From positions 434,001 to 498,000 of the forward strand of contig CAKVHE010000001.1 in NCBI GenBank assembly GCA_934747885.1: a DNA stretch of 64,000 nucleotides. The letters run 5' to 3'. Position numbers and translations under genes: made by a program. Shown here piece after piece: positions 1 to 8,168 of this stretch. How positions within the stretch are numbered: the stretch's first letter is position 1; each line of letters begins with the position of its first letter. This DNA is from an uncultured Clostridia bacterium. GTDB lineage: Bacteria > Bacillota > Clostridia > Christensenellales > UBA1242. The notes under the pieces were generated by a model, which saw nothing but the letters and a program-made list of their open reading frames with translations, was not told where the DNA came from and made no database searches.

Positions 1-484
1 CTGCAACCATTAGTATCACTACAACAGCGCCAGTTAACCAGATTGGGGCAGAGCCAAACAAATTGGTTAAGCCCTCGGTTCCAAAGCCGATAACAATACC
101 TACGCCTTGGGCAATTGCTAAAATAAGTGCAACTACTTTGGTGACAGTGTTTAGTTTTTGTCTGCCTTCATCGCCTTCTTTTGACAATCTTTCAAGAGCA
201 GGAATACCTACGCTTAACAGTTGTACGATGATTGAAGCGTTAATGTATGGTGTTACGCCTAAGGCTAAAAACGAACCATTTGCTAGCGCTGAGCCAGTTA
301 CGGCGTTTAAAAGCCCTAAAACTCCCAAGTTGTCATCAGAAACTTTTAAGCCATAAACATCAGTATTGATGCCTGGTATTGGTAAAAAGCAACCTAGTCG
401 GTAAACTAATAATAACGCAATTGTTATTATTAAACTTCTTCTAAGTTCTTTGTTTTTGAATGCACTTGCAAGAGTTTTAAACAT
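1..484 (-). CDS. secY: SecY protein translocase subunit (N-terminal part, cut by window edge)
   Basis: This is the central channel subunit of the SecYEG translocon in the cytoplasmic membrane. About 161 codons are visible, beginning MFKTLASAFKNKELRR. TM1 is followed by the plug region with the motif FLPIPGINTD, then the segment LLNAVTGSALANGSFLALGVTPYINASI typical of SecY TM2, and the first cytoplasmic loop with ERLSKEGDEGRQK. The start ATG overlaps the rplO stop by one base (TAATG), so the two are translationally coupled. secY is the usual next gene after rplO in the spc operon. The C-terminal two thirds lies outside the window. Confidence 0.97.
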   Translation of the reverse strand, partial: MFKTLASAFKNKELRRSLIITIALLLVYRLGCFLPIPGINTDVYGLKVSDDNLGVLGLLNAVTGSALANGSFLALGVTPYINASIIVQLLSVGIPALERLSKEGDEGRQKLNTVTKVVALILAIAQGVGIVIGFGTEGLTNLFGSAPIWLTGAVVVILMVA

Positions 485-927
485 TAAACCACCTCAACCT
501 TTCCACCAGCGTTTTCAATTTTTGTAATAGCGCTTTGTGAGAACTTAGCAGCTTTTACAGTTAGTGGAACTTCAATATTGCCATTGCCGATAACTTTCAA
601 GCCGTATGCTTCAATTTTTGAAATCATACCTTTTGCTTTTAGCATTTCAGCAGTAACTACGGTGTTAGGTTCAAGTTTTGCGAGTTCTGCTACGTTAATA
701 ACAGTGTACTCTTTCTTCCAATTGTTGGTAAATCCGCGTTTTGGAAGTCTACGAAGTAATGGCATTTGACCACCTTCAAAGCCTGGTCTTACGCCACCGC
801 CAGAACGTGCGTTTTGACCTTTATGACCTTTACCACTGGTTTTGCCCGTGCCTGAACCAATACCACGACCCAAGCGTTTTGTCTTGAAGGTTGAGTTTGG
901 AGCAGGTGATAAACTTTGAATATTCAT
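484..927 (-). CDS. rplO: 50S ribosomal protein L15
   Basis: L15 is a large-subunit assembly protein that binds 23S rRNA. The 147-residue product has the family's Gly/Arg/Lys-rich N-terminal tail (KRLGRGIGSGTGKTSGKGHKG, residues about 17-37), then the conserved GGVRPGFEGGQMPLLRRLPKRGF and the C-terminal globular domain. Length is normal. The start ATG has an AAGGAGAG-type ribosome binding site in the short gap after rpmD, and the stop overlaps secY. Confidence 0.98.
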   Translation of the reverse strand: MNIQSLSPAPNSTFKTKRLGRGIGSGTGKTSGKGHKGQNARSGGGVRPGFEGGQMPLLRRLPKRGFTNNWKKEYTVINVAELAKLEPNTVVTAEMLKAKGMISKIEAYGLKVIGNGNIEVPLTVKAAKFSQSAITKIENAGGKVEVV

Positions 928-945
928 AATTTGCTCTCCTTATAA

Positions 946-1353
946 TTATTTAACTTCTTCTACCGTTACCAAATGCTTAACTACAAAAATCATTCCGCGA
1001 GTGCAAGCATTGTCAGGAAGAACGGCCGAGCTACGAATTTTGCGAAGTCCTAGCGCCTGAACGGTGCGTTGTTGCTTTTCGCCACGACCGATTGGACTCT
1101 TTACTAGGGTAACTTTTACCATTGGACTTGCTTTTGTTGCTTTTGCTGCTTTTGCTGCTTTTACTGCTTTTGTAGTTGCCACTTTTTCAGCTTTAACTTC
1201 TTTAACTTCAGTTTTGCTAGCTACTTTGGTTGTTGTCTTTTTTGCAGTTGCTACTTTGGTTGTAGTCTTTTTTGCAGTTGCTACTTTTGTGGTAGTCTTT
1301 TTTGCAGGAGAGGTAGCAGTTGCTTTTGTTGTTGTCTTTTTTGTTGCTTCCAT
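946..1353 (-). CDS. rpmD: 50S ribosomal protein L30 with long Lys/Thr/Ala-rich N-terminal tail
   Basis: The C-terminal ~58 residues (from MVKVTLVKSPIGRGEKQQRT to the end) are a normal L30, a small 23S rRNA-binding protein. They are preceded by about 77 residues of low-complexity basic sequence, including three tandem copies of a ten-residue unit of the type KKTTTKVATA. This resembles histone H1/AlbA-like tails. An internal ATG at the start of the L30 domain exists, but the ribosome binding site (AGGAGA) sits before the upstream ATG, and the frame is open and repeat-conserved, so the long form is called. The tail is absent from typical ~60-residue L30 proteins. Confidence 0.93.
   Translation of the reverse strand: MEATKKTTTKATATSPAKKTTTKVATAKKTTTKVATAKKTTTKVASKTEVKEVKAEKVATTKAVKAAKAAKATKASPMVKVTLVKSPIGRGEKQQRTVQALGLRKIRSSAVLPDNACTRGMIFVVKHLVTVEEVK
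1221..1310 (-). repeat. Three tandem 30-bp repeats inside rpmD
   Basis: Three consecutive 30-bp units (1221-1250, 1251-1280, 1281-1310) differ at only a few positions and encode the repeated KKTTTKVATA decapeptide of the L30 tail. The in-frame 30-bp period allows copy-number change without a frameshift. Confidence 0.9.
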
Positions 1354-1363
1354 TATTCTTCTC

Positions 1364-1876
1364 CTATATCTCTTCTACTTTTTTGCCACGCATACGAGCA
1401 ATTTCTTCAGCACTGCGAAGTTGCATTAAACCATTTAATGTTGCTTTTACGCAGTTAACTGGGTTGTTTGAGCCATAAAGTTTTGTGGTAATATCTTTGA
1501 TACCTACAAGTTCTACTACGCTACGAACGCTACCGCCAGCAATGATACCATTACCTTCTGGAGCCGGTTTCATAATAACTTTGGTCTTTTCAAACTTTCC
1601 AATTACTTCGTGTGGGATGGTGGTTTCTTTTAGAGGAACGTTGATCACTCTTTTACGAGCGCTGGTGCCGGCTTTTTCTATAGCTACCGAAACTTCGGCG
1701 CCACGACCCATACCGATACCAACCTTGCCTTTGCGGTCACCAGTTACTACTAGTGCCGAGAAACGCATATTGCGTCCACCTTTAACAACTTTGGTTACAC
1801 GGCGGATGTCAACGGTGAGTTTATCGAAGTCGTCTTTCTTTTCAACTTCTCTTTTTGTTCTTTCAACTTTTGCCAT
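1364..1876 (-). CDS. rpsE: 30S ribosomal protein S5
   Basis: S5 shapes the mRNA entry channel and decoding accuracy centre. The 170-residue product shows the N-terminal dsRBD-like domain (VDIRRVTKVVKGGRNMRFSALVVTGD), the conserved GKVGIGMGRGAEVSVAIEKA loop and the C-terminal domain with PAPEGNGIIAGGSVRSVVELVGIKD. Length is normal for the family. It lies ten bases before rpmD in the spc operon. Confidence 0.98.
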   Translation of the reverse strand: MAKVERTKREVEKKDDFDKLTVDIRRVTKVVKGGRNMRFSALVVTGDRKGKVGIGMGRGAEVSVAIEKAGTSARKRVINVPLKETTIPHEVIGKFEKTKVIMKPAPEGNGIIAGGSVRSVVELVGIKDITTKLYGSNNPVNCVKATLNGLMQLRSAEEIARMRGKKVEEI

Positions 1877-1894
1877 TTCGTCTTCTCCTATTCC

Positions 1895-2263
1895 CTAAAA
1901 ATCCAATCCAGCGTCACGAGCGCCTTCTGCAAGTTTTTGAACACGGCCGGTGTAAATGTAACCCGAACGGTCAAATACTACATTTTTGATTTTTTTCTTT
2001 AATGCTTTTTTGCCAACTTCTTGACCAACAATAAAGGCTTGTTCGCTCTTGGTCTTGCCAGCAAGTTTGTCTTTTAGTTCTGCACTTGCGGTAGATGCGC
2101 TAACTAAGGTTACCCCTTTTTCGTCGTCAATAATTTGTGCGTAAATGCTCGAAAGTGAACGATAAACGGTTAGTCTTGGACGAGCGCTAGTGCCAGAAAG
2201 AGTGTTTCTGATACGGCGTTGTTTTGCTTTTCTTACCGAATTTTTGTCAATCTTTTTTATCAT
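1895..2263 (-). CDS. rplR: 50S ribosomal protein L18
   Basis: L18 bridges 5S rRNA to the large subunit. The 122-residue protein has the basic N-terminus (KAKQRRIRNTLSGTSARPRLTVYRS), the central domain and the conserved C-terminal motif VVFDRSGYIYTGRVQKLAEGARDAGLDF. Length and position between rplF and rpsE are as expected. Confidence 0.98.
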   Translation of the reverse strand: MIKKIDKNSVRKAKQRRIRNTLSGTSARPRLTVYRSLSSIYAQIIDDEKGVTLVSASTASAELKDKLAGKTKSEQAFIVGQEVGKKALKKKIKNVVFDRSGYIYTGRVQKLAEGARDAGLDF

Positions 2264-2274
2264 ATCCTTTCTCC

Positions 2275-2856
2275 TTATTTCTTCTTAGCAACTTTCTTGA
2301 TTTCTTTTCTTACAACGTATTGGTCGGTGTAACGGATACCATAAGCGTGGTATGGTTCAACCGGCTTAATTGCCTTGATGTCTGCAGCAACTTGACCAAC
2401 TTTGGTTTTGTCGATGCCTTCAATTTTGATTTCGGTTGTTGATGGGCAAGTGATTTTAATTCCTTGTGGAATTTCAATGTTTACCGGATGTGAAAAACCA
2501 ATGTTTAATACAAGTTTGTTGCCGGTAACGGCGCATTTAAAACCTACACCGTTGATGGTTAGAGATTTTGAATAACCTTTGGTTACCCCTTCTACCATGT
2601 TTGCAATCAATGCACGGTACAAGCCGTGTTTTGCACGAACTTCTTTGTCTTCACTGGTGCGAGTTAAAACAACTGCATCGTGTTTTGTGTGTTCGTGAGT
2701 GTGATCTTCGATAGTGGTTTTTTCTAGGGTGATAACTTTGTCAACTTCTTGACGCAAGCTTCCAAGTGGACCGGTTACAATAATAACGTTGTCCGCTGTG
2801 ATATCAACCGTAACTTTTTCCGGAATAATTACCGGTAGTCTTCCAATTCTTGACAT
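2275..2856 (-). CDS. rplF: 50S ribosomal protein L6
   Basis: L6 binds the sarcin-ricin region of 23S rRNA with two related domains. It begins MSRIGRLPVIIPEKV and has the conserved second-domain segment KPVEPYHAYGIRYTDQYVVRKE. At 193 residues it is about 14 longer than usual. The extra length is a His/Asp-rich insertion (EDHTHEHTKHD, about residues 50-60) in the first domain and a Lys-rich C-terminus. Confidence 0.98.
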   Translation of the reverse strand: MSRIGRLPVIIPEKVTVDITADNVIIVTGPLGSLRQEVDKVITLEKTTIEDHTHEHTKHDAVVLTRTSEDKEVRAKHGLYRALIANMVEGVTKGYSKSLTINGVGFKCAVTGNKLVLNIGFSHPVNIEIPQGIKITCPSTTEIKIEGIDKTKVGQVAADIKAIKPVEPYHAYGIRYTDQYVVRKEIKKVAKKK

Positions 2857-2868
2857 ATCCCTTACCTC

Positions 2869-3267
2869 CTACCAAACATAAGCAAGCACTTCGCCACCAA
2901 GGCCAAGTTTTCTTGCTTCCTTGTCAGTAACTACGCCTTTGCTGGTAGAAATAATTGCTATGCCCAAGCCGTTTAGTACCGATGGGATTTCGTCCGCATT
3001 GGCATAAATTCTTAGACCTGGCTTTGATATTCTTTTTAGACCAGTAATAACCTTTTTGTTACCGCTTTCATATTTTAATGTGATTTTTATGTTGCCTTGA
3101 ACTTTGTCGTCAAGGTATTCTACTTTTGAAACATAACCTTCATTCAAAAGAATTTCAGCGATTGCTTTTTTCATTTTAGAAACTGGAACAAGCACGGTTT
3201 CTAGTCTTGCTGTTTGTGCGTTTCTAATTCTTGTAAGCATATCTGCGATAGGGTCTGTTACTATCAT
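2869..3267 (-). CDS. rpsH: 30S ribosomal protein S8
   Basis: S8 is a primary 16S rRNA-binding protein and, in several bacteria, the translational repressor of the spc operon. The 132-residue product starts MIVTDPIADMLTRIRNAQ, the family signature, and ends with STSKGVVTDKEARKLGLGGEVLAYVW. Length is normal. A GGAGG-type ribosome binding site precedes the ATG. Confidence 0.98.
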   Translation of the reverse strand: MIVTDPIADMLTRIRNAQTARLETVLVPVSKMKKAIAEILLNEGYVSKVEYLDDKVQGNIKITLKYESGNKKVITGLKRISKPGLRIYANADEIPSVLNGLGIAIISTSKGVVTDKEARKLGLGGEVLAYVW

Positions 3268-3286
3268 TTTATCTTCCTCCTAAATT

Positions 3287-3472
3287 CTACCAACTAGACT
3301 TTTTAGCGCCAGGGATTTCGCCTTTATATGCCTTTTCTCTAAAACAAATACGGCAAATACCATACTTTTTTAAAACGGCGTGTGGACGACCACAAATAGA
3401 GCATCTGGTGTATTCTCTAGTAGAGAACTTTTGTTCTTGACTTTGTTTGTTTTTTAATGCTTTTTTTGCCAT
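3287..3472 (-). CDS. rpsN: 30S ribosomal protein S14, zinc-binding (type Z)
   Basis: Small S14 of 61 residues with two CxxC pairs (CSIC and CRIC) that bind Zn2+, followed by the conserved FREKAYKGEIPGAKKSSW end. The zinc-less paralogue found in some genomes is not in this window. It sits in the canonical slot between rplE and rpsH. Confidence 0.98.
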   Translation of the reverse strand: MAKKALKNKQSQEQKFSTREYTRCSICGRPHAVLKKYGICRICFREKAYKGEIPGAKKSSW

Positions 3473-3483
3473 AGTTATCTCCT

Positions 3484-4044
3484 TTACTTCTTAAATGGCA
3501 TACCCATTAAAGTTAATAGTGTTCTTGCTTCGTCATCAGTCTTTGCAGTTGTGATGATGGCTACGTCAAAACCACGAATTTTCTCGATTTTGTCATAAAC
3601 AATTTCTGGGAAAATAAGTTGTTCTTTGATGCCATATGCGAAGTTGCCACGACCATCAAATGATTTTGGATTGATGCCTCTAAAGTCTCTAACACGTGGC
3701 AATGCCACCGAGATAAGTCTATCCAAGAACTCGTACATACGATTTCCACGCAAAGTAACCTTTGCACCGATGTTCATACCTTCACGCACTTTAAAGTTCG
3801 CAACTGATTTTTTAGCTTTGGTAATTACCGGTTTTTGACCAGCAATTGTTGCAAGCTCTTCAACTGCTAGGTTAAGCGATTTGCTGTTGTCTTTTACATC
3901 GCCAAGACCCATATTTAATACGATCTTTTCAATTTTTGGAACTTCGTTTACGTTTGAGTATTTATGCTCTTTTAGCATTGCAGGAACTACTTTTTCAGTA
4001 TAGTATGTTTTTAGTCTTGCGGTTTCTTTTTTTGTGTTTTCCAT
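3484..4044 (-). CDS. rplE: 50S ribosomal protein L5
   Basis: L5 contacts 5S rRNA and the P-site tRNA. The 186-residue protein contains the conserved KIVLNMGLGD motif, GQKPVITKAKKSVANFKVREGM, and the C-terminal FPEIVYDKIEKIRGFDVAIITTAKTDDEA. Length is close to the family standard of ~180. The N-terminus carries a few extra residues (MENTKKETA). Confidence 0.98.
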   Translation of the reverse strand: MENTKKETARLKTYYTEKVVPAMLKEHKYSNVNEVPKIEKIVLNMGLGDVKDNSKSLNLAVEELATIAGQKPVITKAKKSVANFKVREGMNIGAKVTLRGNRMYEFLDRLISVALPRVRDFRGINPKSFDGRGNFAYGIKEQLIFPEIVYDKIEKIRGFDVAIITTAKTDDEARTLLTLMGMPFKK

Positions 4045-4059
4045 TGCTTTCTCCTAAAA

Positions 4060-4548
4060 TTACATATCCTGTTTTCTTTTTAGTTTAACGCTTTCAGCTT
4101 TGTTTTTAACTGCTTGACCTTTTGCTTCTTTGTCTTTTACAAGTTTAGTCTTTTCTTTCTTTTCAGTTGCTTCAGCTTTTTCGACTTTTTTATCTTTTTT
4201 AGTAGCTTTCTTTGCTACTTTTTCGTACTTTTTGTCAAGTACGGCACCGCATTTGCAAGTGCGAACATTTTTTCCGTCAACTACAGTGTGTTTAACCCTA
4301 GTTGCTTTGCCACATTCTGGGCAAACAATCATTACGTTAGAAACATCAATTGTTCCTTCCTTTTTGATTATTCCGCCGTTATCTTGGGCACTTCTTGGTT
4401 TGGTGTGACGGCTTATGATGTTTACGCCTTCAACCACGATACGTTTTTTTGCAGGGTCAGTTTTTAAAACTTTGCCTTGCTTTCCACTATCTTTACCAGC
4501 GATAACTACTACGGTATCTCCGGTTTTTACATTTAATGACTTTATCAT
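4060..4548 (-). CDS. rplX: 50S ribosomal protein L24 with Lys/Glu-rich C-terminal tail
   Basis: L24 is an assembly-initiator protein of the large subunit. Residues 1-~112 are the normal KOW-domain protein (KTGDTVVVIAGKDSGKQGKVL) with the usual C-terminal zinc-ribbon-like CPECGKATR and CKCGAVLD. It then continues for ~50 residues of highly charged Lys/Glu/Ala sequence ending KLKRKQDM, giving 162 residues against ~105 usual. The tail resembles those of L30 and L29 in this operon. Confidence 0.96.
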   Translation of the reverse strand: MIKSLNVKTGDTVVVIAGKDSGKQGKVLKTDPAKKRIVVEGVNIISRHTKPRSAQDNGGIIKKEGTIDVSNVMIVCPECGKATRVKHTVVDGKNVRTCKCGAVLDKKYEKVAKKATKKDKKVEKAEATEKKEKTKLVKDKEAKGQAVKNKAESVKLKRKQDM

Positions 4549-4557
4549 ACCGTCCTC

Positions 4558-4926
4558 CTACAATACTTCTGGTGCAAGAGAAATAATCTTCATGTAACCC
4601 TTGTCACGTAATTCACGCGCAACCGGTCCAAAAATACGGGTTCCTCTTGGCAAGCCTTCTTTATCTATAATAACTGCGGCGTTCTCGTCAAATTTGATAT
4701 GGCTTCCGTCTGGACGCTTTATCTCTTTTGCTACTCTAACAATTACCGCTCTTACAACTTCACCCTTTTTAACGGTGCCGTTTGGTAGTGCGTTTTTAAC
4801 CGAGGCAATAATTATATCACCAATAGACGCGCTTTTTACAATTGAGCCACCAAGAACCTTTATGCAAAGCAATTCTTTGGCGCCGGTGTTGTCAGCAACT
4901 TTAAGTCTTGTTTCTTGTTGTATCAT
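4558..4926 (-). CDS. rplN: 50S ribosomal protein L14
   Basis: L14 sits at the 30S-50S interface and is the RsfS docking site. The 122-residue product begins MIQQETRLKVADNTGAKEL and has the conserved GDIIIASVKNALPNG and RIFGPVARELRDKGYMKIISLAPEVL. Length is exactly typical. Confidence 0.99.
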   Translation of the reverse strand: MIQQETRLKVADNTGAKELLCIKVLGGSIVKSASIGDIIIASVKNALPNGTVKKGEVVRAVIVRVAKEIKRPDGSHIKFDENAAVIIDKEGLPRGTRIFGPVARELRDKGYMKIISLAPEVL

Positions 4927-4937
4927 ATTATTGCTCC

Positions 4938-5207
4938 TTATTTAACTTTTTCAACTACTTTTACTAAGCGCCAGGTTTTATCTTTTGATAAGTGGCGAGT
5001 TTCGGCGATTTCGACTCTATCACCGATGTTGCATTCGTTGTTTGCGTCATGCGCTTTAAATTTTATCGAACGCTTTATGGTTTTGCCATAAATTGGGTGT
5101 TTTACATTGTCTTCAACTTTTACTACAATGGTTTTGTCCATTTTGTTGCTAACAACAACACCTTGTTTTACTTTTCTTCTTGTTCTTTCAGTAACTTGAT
5201 TTTCCAT
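4938..5207 (-). CDS. rpsQ: 30S ribosomal protein S17
   Basis: S17 binds 16S rRNA early in assembly with an OB fold. The 89-residue product has RKVKQGVVVSNKMDKTIVVKVE and the signature GDRVEIAETRHLSKDKTWRLV. It is normal in length and position. Confidence 0.98.
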   Translation of the reverse strand: MENQVTERTRRKVKQGVVVSNKMDKTIVVKVEDNVKHPIYGKTIKRSIKFKAHDANNECNIGDRVEIAETRHLSKDKTWRLVKVVEKVK

Positions 5208-5218
5208 TGTCTACTCTC

Positions 5219-5491
5219 CTACGCTTTTTTAGAAGCAGTTTTTTTAGTTTCTTTTTTAGTTACTGCTTTTTCGGTTTCTAGTTTTGCGACTTTTCCCGAG
5301 ATGCCAAGTTCTCTTTCACGCATGATGGTCATAACTCTTGCAATTTCTTTTTTGCAAACTTCTAGTGCTTTTGGATTTGCAAGCGAACCAGTTGCGTTGC
5401 TGAACCTTAGATTAAATAATTCCGCTTTGAGGTCGGCAAGTTTTTTATTTAATTCGGCATCAGTTTTTGTTCTTAGGTTTTCAGCTTTCAT
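5219..5491 (-). CDS. rpmC: 50S ribosomal protein L29 with basic C-terminal extension
   Basis: L29 lies at the exit tunnel and is a docking site for SRP and trigger factor. Residues 1-~68 form the two-helix L29 (DAELNKKLADLKAELFNLRF, then KKEIARVMTIMRERELG). About 20 further residues rich in Lys and Thr make it 90 residues instead of ~65. Confidence 0.97.
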   Translation of the reverse strand: MKAENLRTKTDAELNKKLADLKAELFNLRFSNATGSLANPKALEVCKKEIARVMTIMRERELGISGKVAKLETEKAVTKKETKKTASKKA

Positions 5492-5494
5492 AAA

Positions 5495-5959
5495 TTATGC
5501 CTCCTTCTTTTCGGTGTTTTGCTCATCAAGTAAACCAAGTTCACGGTCAATATCTTCTTTGCTCATAATCTTGGTTGATACCGGCAATTTGTATTGGGCA
5601 AGTCTTAATGCTTCTTTGGCAACGTCTTCTTTTATGCCACCAATTTCAAACATTACACGACCTGGTTTTACAACTGCTACCCAAAATTCCGGTGAACCTT
5701 TACCAGAACCCATACGAGTTTCGGCTGGTTTTTTGGTAACTGGTTTGTGTGGGAAAATGTTTATCCAAACTTTTCCACCACGTTTTGTGTATCTGGTCAT
5801 TGCAATACGCGCAGCTTCGATTTGGTTTGATGTTATCCAAGCAGGAGCGGTCGCAACAATACCGTATTCACCGTTGCAGATGCGGTTGCCACGAGTAGCT
5901 TTACCGGTCATTCTGCCACGTTGTTGTTTTCTTCTTTTAACTCTTTTAGGCATCAACAT
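5495..5959 (-). CDS. rplP: 50S ribosomal protein L16
   Basis: L16 helps organise the A-site/peptidyl-transferase region. It contains the conserved KRVKRRKQQRGRM start region, PHKPVTKKPAETRMGSGKGSPEFWVAVVKPGR and FEIGG. Two in-frame ATGs are possible (5959 and 5953). The first lies 8 bases after a GGAGG and is chosen. It overlaps the rpsC stop by 14 bases, implying coupled translation. The 154-residue length includes a short acidic C-terminal tail. Confidence 0.97.
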   Translation of the reverse strand: MLMPKRVKRRKQQRGRMTGKATRGNRICNGEYGIVATAPAWITSNQIEAARIAMTRYTKRGGKVWINIFPHKPVTKKPAETRMGSGKGSPEFWVAVVKPGRVMFEIGGIKEDVAKEALRLAQYKLPVSTKIMSKEDIDRELGLLDEQNTEKKEA

Positions 5960-6620
5960 TTGCGTTTCCTCCTTTGCCGGTTAGGTCTTGTTTGCCAAGA
6001 ACTTCACCTTTGTAGATCCAAACTTTTACGCCAATAGAACCATAAATACGAGCAGTTGCGGTACCATAGTCTATTTGTGCACGCAAAGTTTGTAGTGGAA
6101 GCGAACCTTCTTTGTAAAATTCCGAACGAGCAATTTCAGCACCGTCCAAACGTCCGCTTACCATAATTTTAATGCCTTTAACGCCAGCTTTTAAGCAGCG
6201 GTTTAGGGCTTGTTTCATTGCACGTCTAAAACCAACACGTTGGTCAAGTTGGAAGGCAATGCTTTCGGCTACTAGTTTTGCATCTAGGTCAGGGTGTTTG
6301 ATTTCGATAACGTTGATGTTAACTTGTTTGCCGTTTGTAAGTTTTTCAACTTCTTTTTTCATTTGTTCAACGCCGGCACCCTTTTGTCCAATTACAACGC
6401 CAGGTTTTGCGGTGTGAAGTGAAATGTTAACTTTGTTTTCGTCACGTTCAATAACTACTTTTGAAATTGAGCAGTTTTTGTACGCTTTTGTTAAATATTT
6501 ACGGATAGAGTCGTCTTCTTTAATAAGGTTAGCCAAGTCTTTTTTGTCAGCTATCCATTGGCTGTTCCAGCCTTCAATAACGCCAACTCTCATTCCATGT
6601 GGATTAACTTTTTGTCCCAT
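5946..6620 (-). CDS. rpsC: 30S ribosomal protein S3
   Basis: S3 lines the mRNA entry channel and has helicase-like activity with S4 and S5. It starts MGQKVNPHGMRVGVIEGWNSQW and has the KH domain (PGVVIGQKGAGVEQMKKEVEK) and the C-terminal domain with MVSGRLDGAEIARSEFYKEGSLPLQTLRAQIDYG. The 224-residue length is typical. Confidence 0.98.
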   Translation of the reverse strand: MGQKVNPHGMRVGVIEGWNSQWIADKKDLANLIKEDDSIRKYLTKAYKNCSISKVVIERDENKVNISLHTAKPGVVIGQKGAGVEQMKKEVEKLTNGKQVNINVIEIKHPDLDAKLVAESIAFQLDQRVGFRRAMKQALNRCLKAGVKGIKIMVSGRLDGAEIARSEFYKEGSLPLQTLRAQIDYGTATARIYGSIGVKVWIYKGEVLGKQDLTGKGGNANVDA

Positions 6621-6629
6621 TATAACCTC

Positions 6630-7019
6630 CTAAGCCTTTTTCACATCAAGGATTACGGTGATGTGACAAGTTCTTTTTAGAATTGCGTGTGCGCGACCCT
6701 TAGATACCGGTTGATGTCTTTTTAGTGTTGGACCACCATCGGCATAAGTTTCGGCAACAATTAGGTCGGCTTTGTTTAATCCTAGATTGTTTTCAGCGTT
6801 TGCACCGGCGCTACGTAGTACGCTTAATACTGCTTCGGCCGCTTGACTGTTGTTGTATTCTAGAATTGCTTCAGCTTCTTTGTATTCTTTACCACGAACT
6901 AGGTCAAGAAGAATTCTTACTTTAGTTGGGGTAATGCGAACATATCTTGCAACAGCGGTAGGACGTTTATCTTTTGTTTCGTTAATCTTCGCTGATTTTT
7001 CACGTTGTCTAGTTGCCAT
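6630..7019 (-). CDS. rplV: 50S ribosomal protein L22
   Basis: L22 lines the peptide exit tunnel, and its beta-hairpin is a macrolide-resistance site. The core shows AVARYVRITPTKVRILLDLVRGKEYKEAEAILEY and the loop YADGGPTLKRHQPVSKGRAHAILKRT. There is an N-terminal extension of about 17 charged residues before the core, giving 129 residues instead of ~110. Confidence 0.98.
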   Translation of the reverse strand: MATRQREKSAKINETKDKRPTAVARYVRITPTKVRILLDLVRGKEYKEAEAILEYNNSQAAEAVLSVLRSAGANAENNLGLNKADLIVAETYADGGPTLKRHQPVSKGRAHAILKRTCHITVILDVKKA

Positions 7020-7022
7020 TTA

Positions 7023-7310
7023 TTACTTTCCTCCCTTTGTTGCTACGGTTTTTGTTCCCTTGTGACCTTTGAAGGTACGTGTTGGAGCAAATTCACCAAG
7101 TTTGTAACCAACCATTTCGGTGGTGATATATACAGGAATGTGTTTTCTTCCGTCGTATACTGCAATGGTGTGTCCAATCATGTAAGGGAAAATTGTAGAC
7201 GAACGCGACCAAGTTTTTACAACTTTCTTTTCGTTCGATTCGTTCATTTTAATGATCCTGTTTGCTAGTCTTTCTTCGACATAAGGACCTTTTTTTACTG
7301 ATCTACTCAT
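7023..7310 (-). CDS. rpsS: 30S ribosomal protein S19
   Basis: S19 is in the head of the small subunit, with S13. The 95-residue product begins MSRSVKKGPYVEERLANRI and has the conserved WSRSSTIFPYMIGHTIAVYDGRKHIPVYITTEMVGYKLGEFAPTR. Length is normal. Confidence 0.99.
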   Translation of the reverse strand: MSRSVKKGPYVEERLANRIIKMNESNEKKVVKTWSRSSTIFPYMIGHTIAVYDGRKHIPVYITTEMVGYKLGEFAPTRTFKGHKGTKTVATKGGK

Positions 7311-7322
7311 ATTTCCTCCAAA

Positions 7323-8150
7323 CTAGTTAATTCTCTTAACCATTAGTTTATTTGATGCTTTTTTGTGTTTTCTGGTCTTTAAGCCAAGTGCAGGTTTACC
7401 CCAAGGAGTAAGTGGGCCAGCGTGACCAACTGGAGCTTTACCTTCACCACCACCATGTGGGTGATCTACTGGGTTCATAACAACACCACGAACGGTAGGT
7501 CTAACACCCATGTGACGTTTACGTCCGGCTTTACCAATAGATACGATTTCGTGATCTAGGTTGCCGATTTCACCAATGGTTGCTTTGCATTTGCCTAGCA
7601 CTTTTCTCATTTCGCCCGATGGCATACGAAGGGTTGCATACGCGCCTTCTTTTGCAACATATTGAGCTGAGATGCCCGCGCTACGAGCAATTTTGCCGCC
7701 ATTTGCTGGCTTAAATTCGATATTGTGGATAATGGTACCAACCGGGATGTTTTCAAGTGGTAAGGTGTTACCTACTTTGATTTCTGCGTTTGCGCCACTC
7801 ATTAGAGTATCGCCAACGGCTAGCCCGTTTGGAGCCAAGATGTAACGCTTTTCGCCATCTGCATAGTTAAGTAGTGCGATATAAGCGGTACGGTTTGGGT
7901 CGTATTCTATGGTTGCAACTTTTGCAGGAATGTTGTCTTTGTCGCGTTTGAAATCAATTACGCGATATTTTTGACGGTTTCCACCACCAATATGACGTAC
8001 GGTGATTTTGCCTTGTGCATTACGACCAGCTGTTTTCTTCTTTTTTTCTAGAAGCGACTTTACTGATGCTTTTGCCGTTACTTCTTCAAACGAAGCAGTG
8101 GTTTTAAATCTTTGACCATCAGAAGTTGGATTGTATCTTTTAATTGCCAT
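7323..8150 (-). CDS. rplB: 50S ribosomal protein L2
   Basis: L2 is needed for peptidyl-transferase centre assembly and subunit joining. The 275-residue product starts MAIKRYNPTSDGQR and carries NRQKYRVIDFKRDK, VNPVDHPHGGGEG (MNPVDHPHGGGEGKAPVG here, which includes the conserved His of the PTC region) and TPWGKPALGLKTRK. Length is typical. Confidence 0.99.
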   Translation of the reverse strand: MAIKRYNPTSDGQRFKTTASFEEVTAKASVKSLLEKKKKTAGRNAQGKITVRHIGGGNRQKYRVIDFKRDKDNIPAKVATIEYDPNRTAYIALLNYADGEKRYILAPNGLAVGDTLMSGANAEIKVGNTLPLENIPVGTIIHNIEFKPANGGKIARSAGISAQYVAKEGAYATLRMPSGEMRKVLGKCKATIGEIGNLDHEIVSIGKAGRKRHMGVRPTVRGVVMNPVDHPHGGGEGKAPVGHAGPLTPWGKPALGLKTRKHKKASNKLMVKRIN

Positions 8151-8168
8151 CTTTTTTCTCCTTACCTA

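Noticed and set aside
4992..5984. A 330-codon plus-strand frame opposite the rpsQ-rplP genes
   Set aside because: It lies antisense to conserved ribosomal genes, has no ribosome binding site and encodes a low-complexity hydrophobic product.
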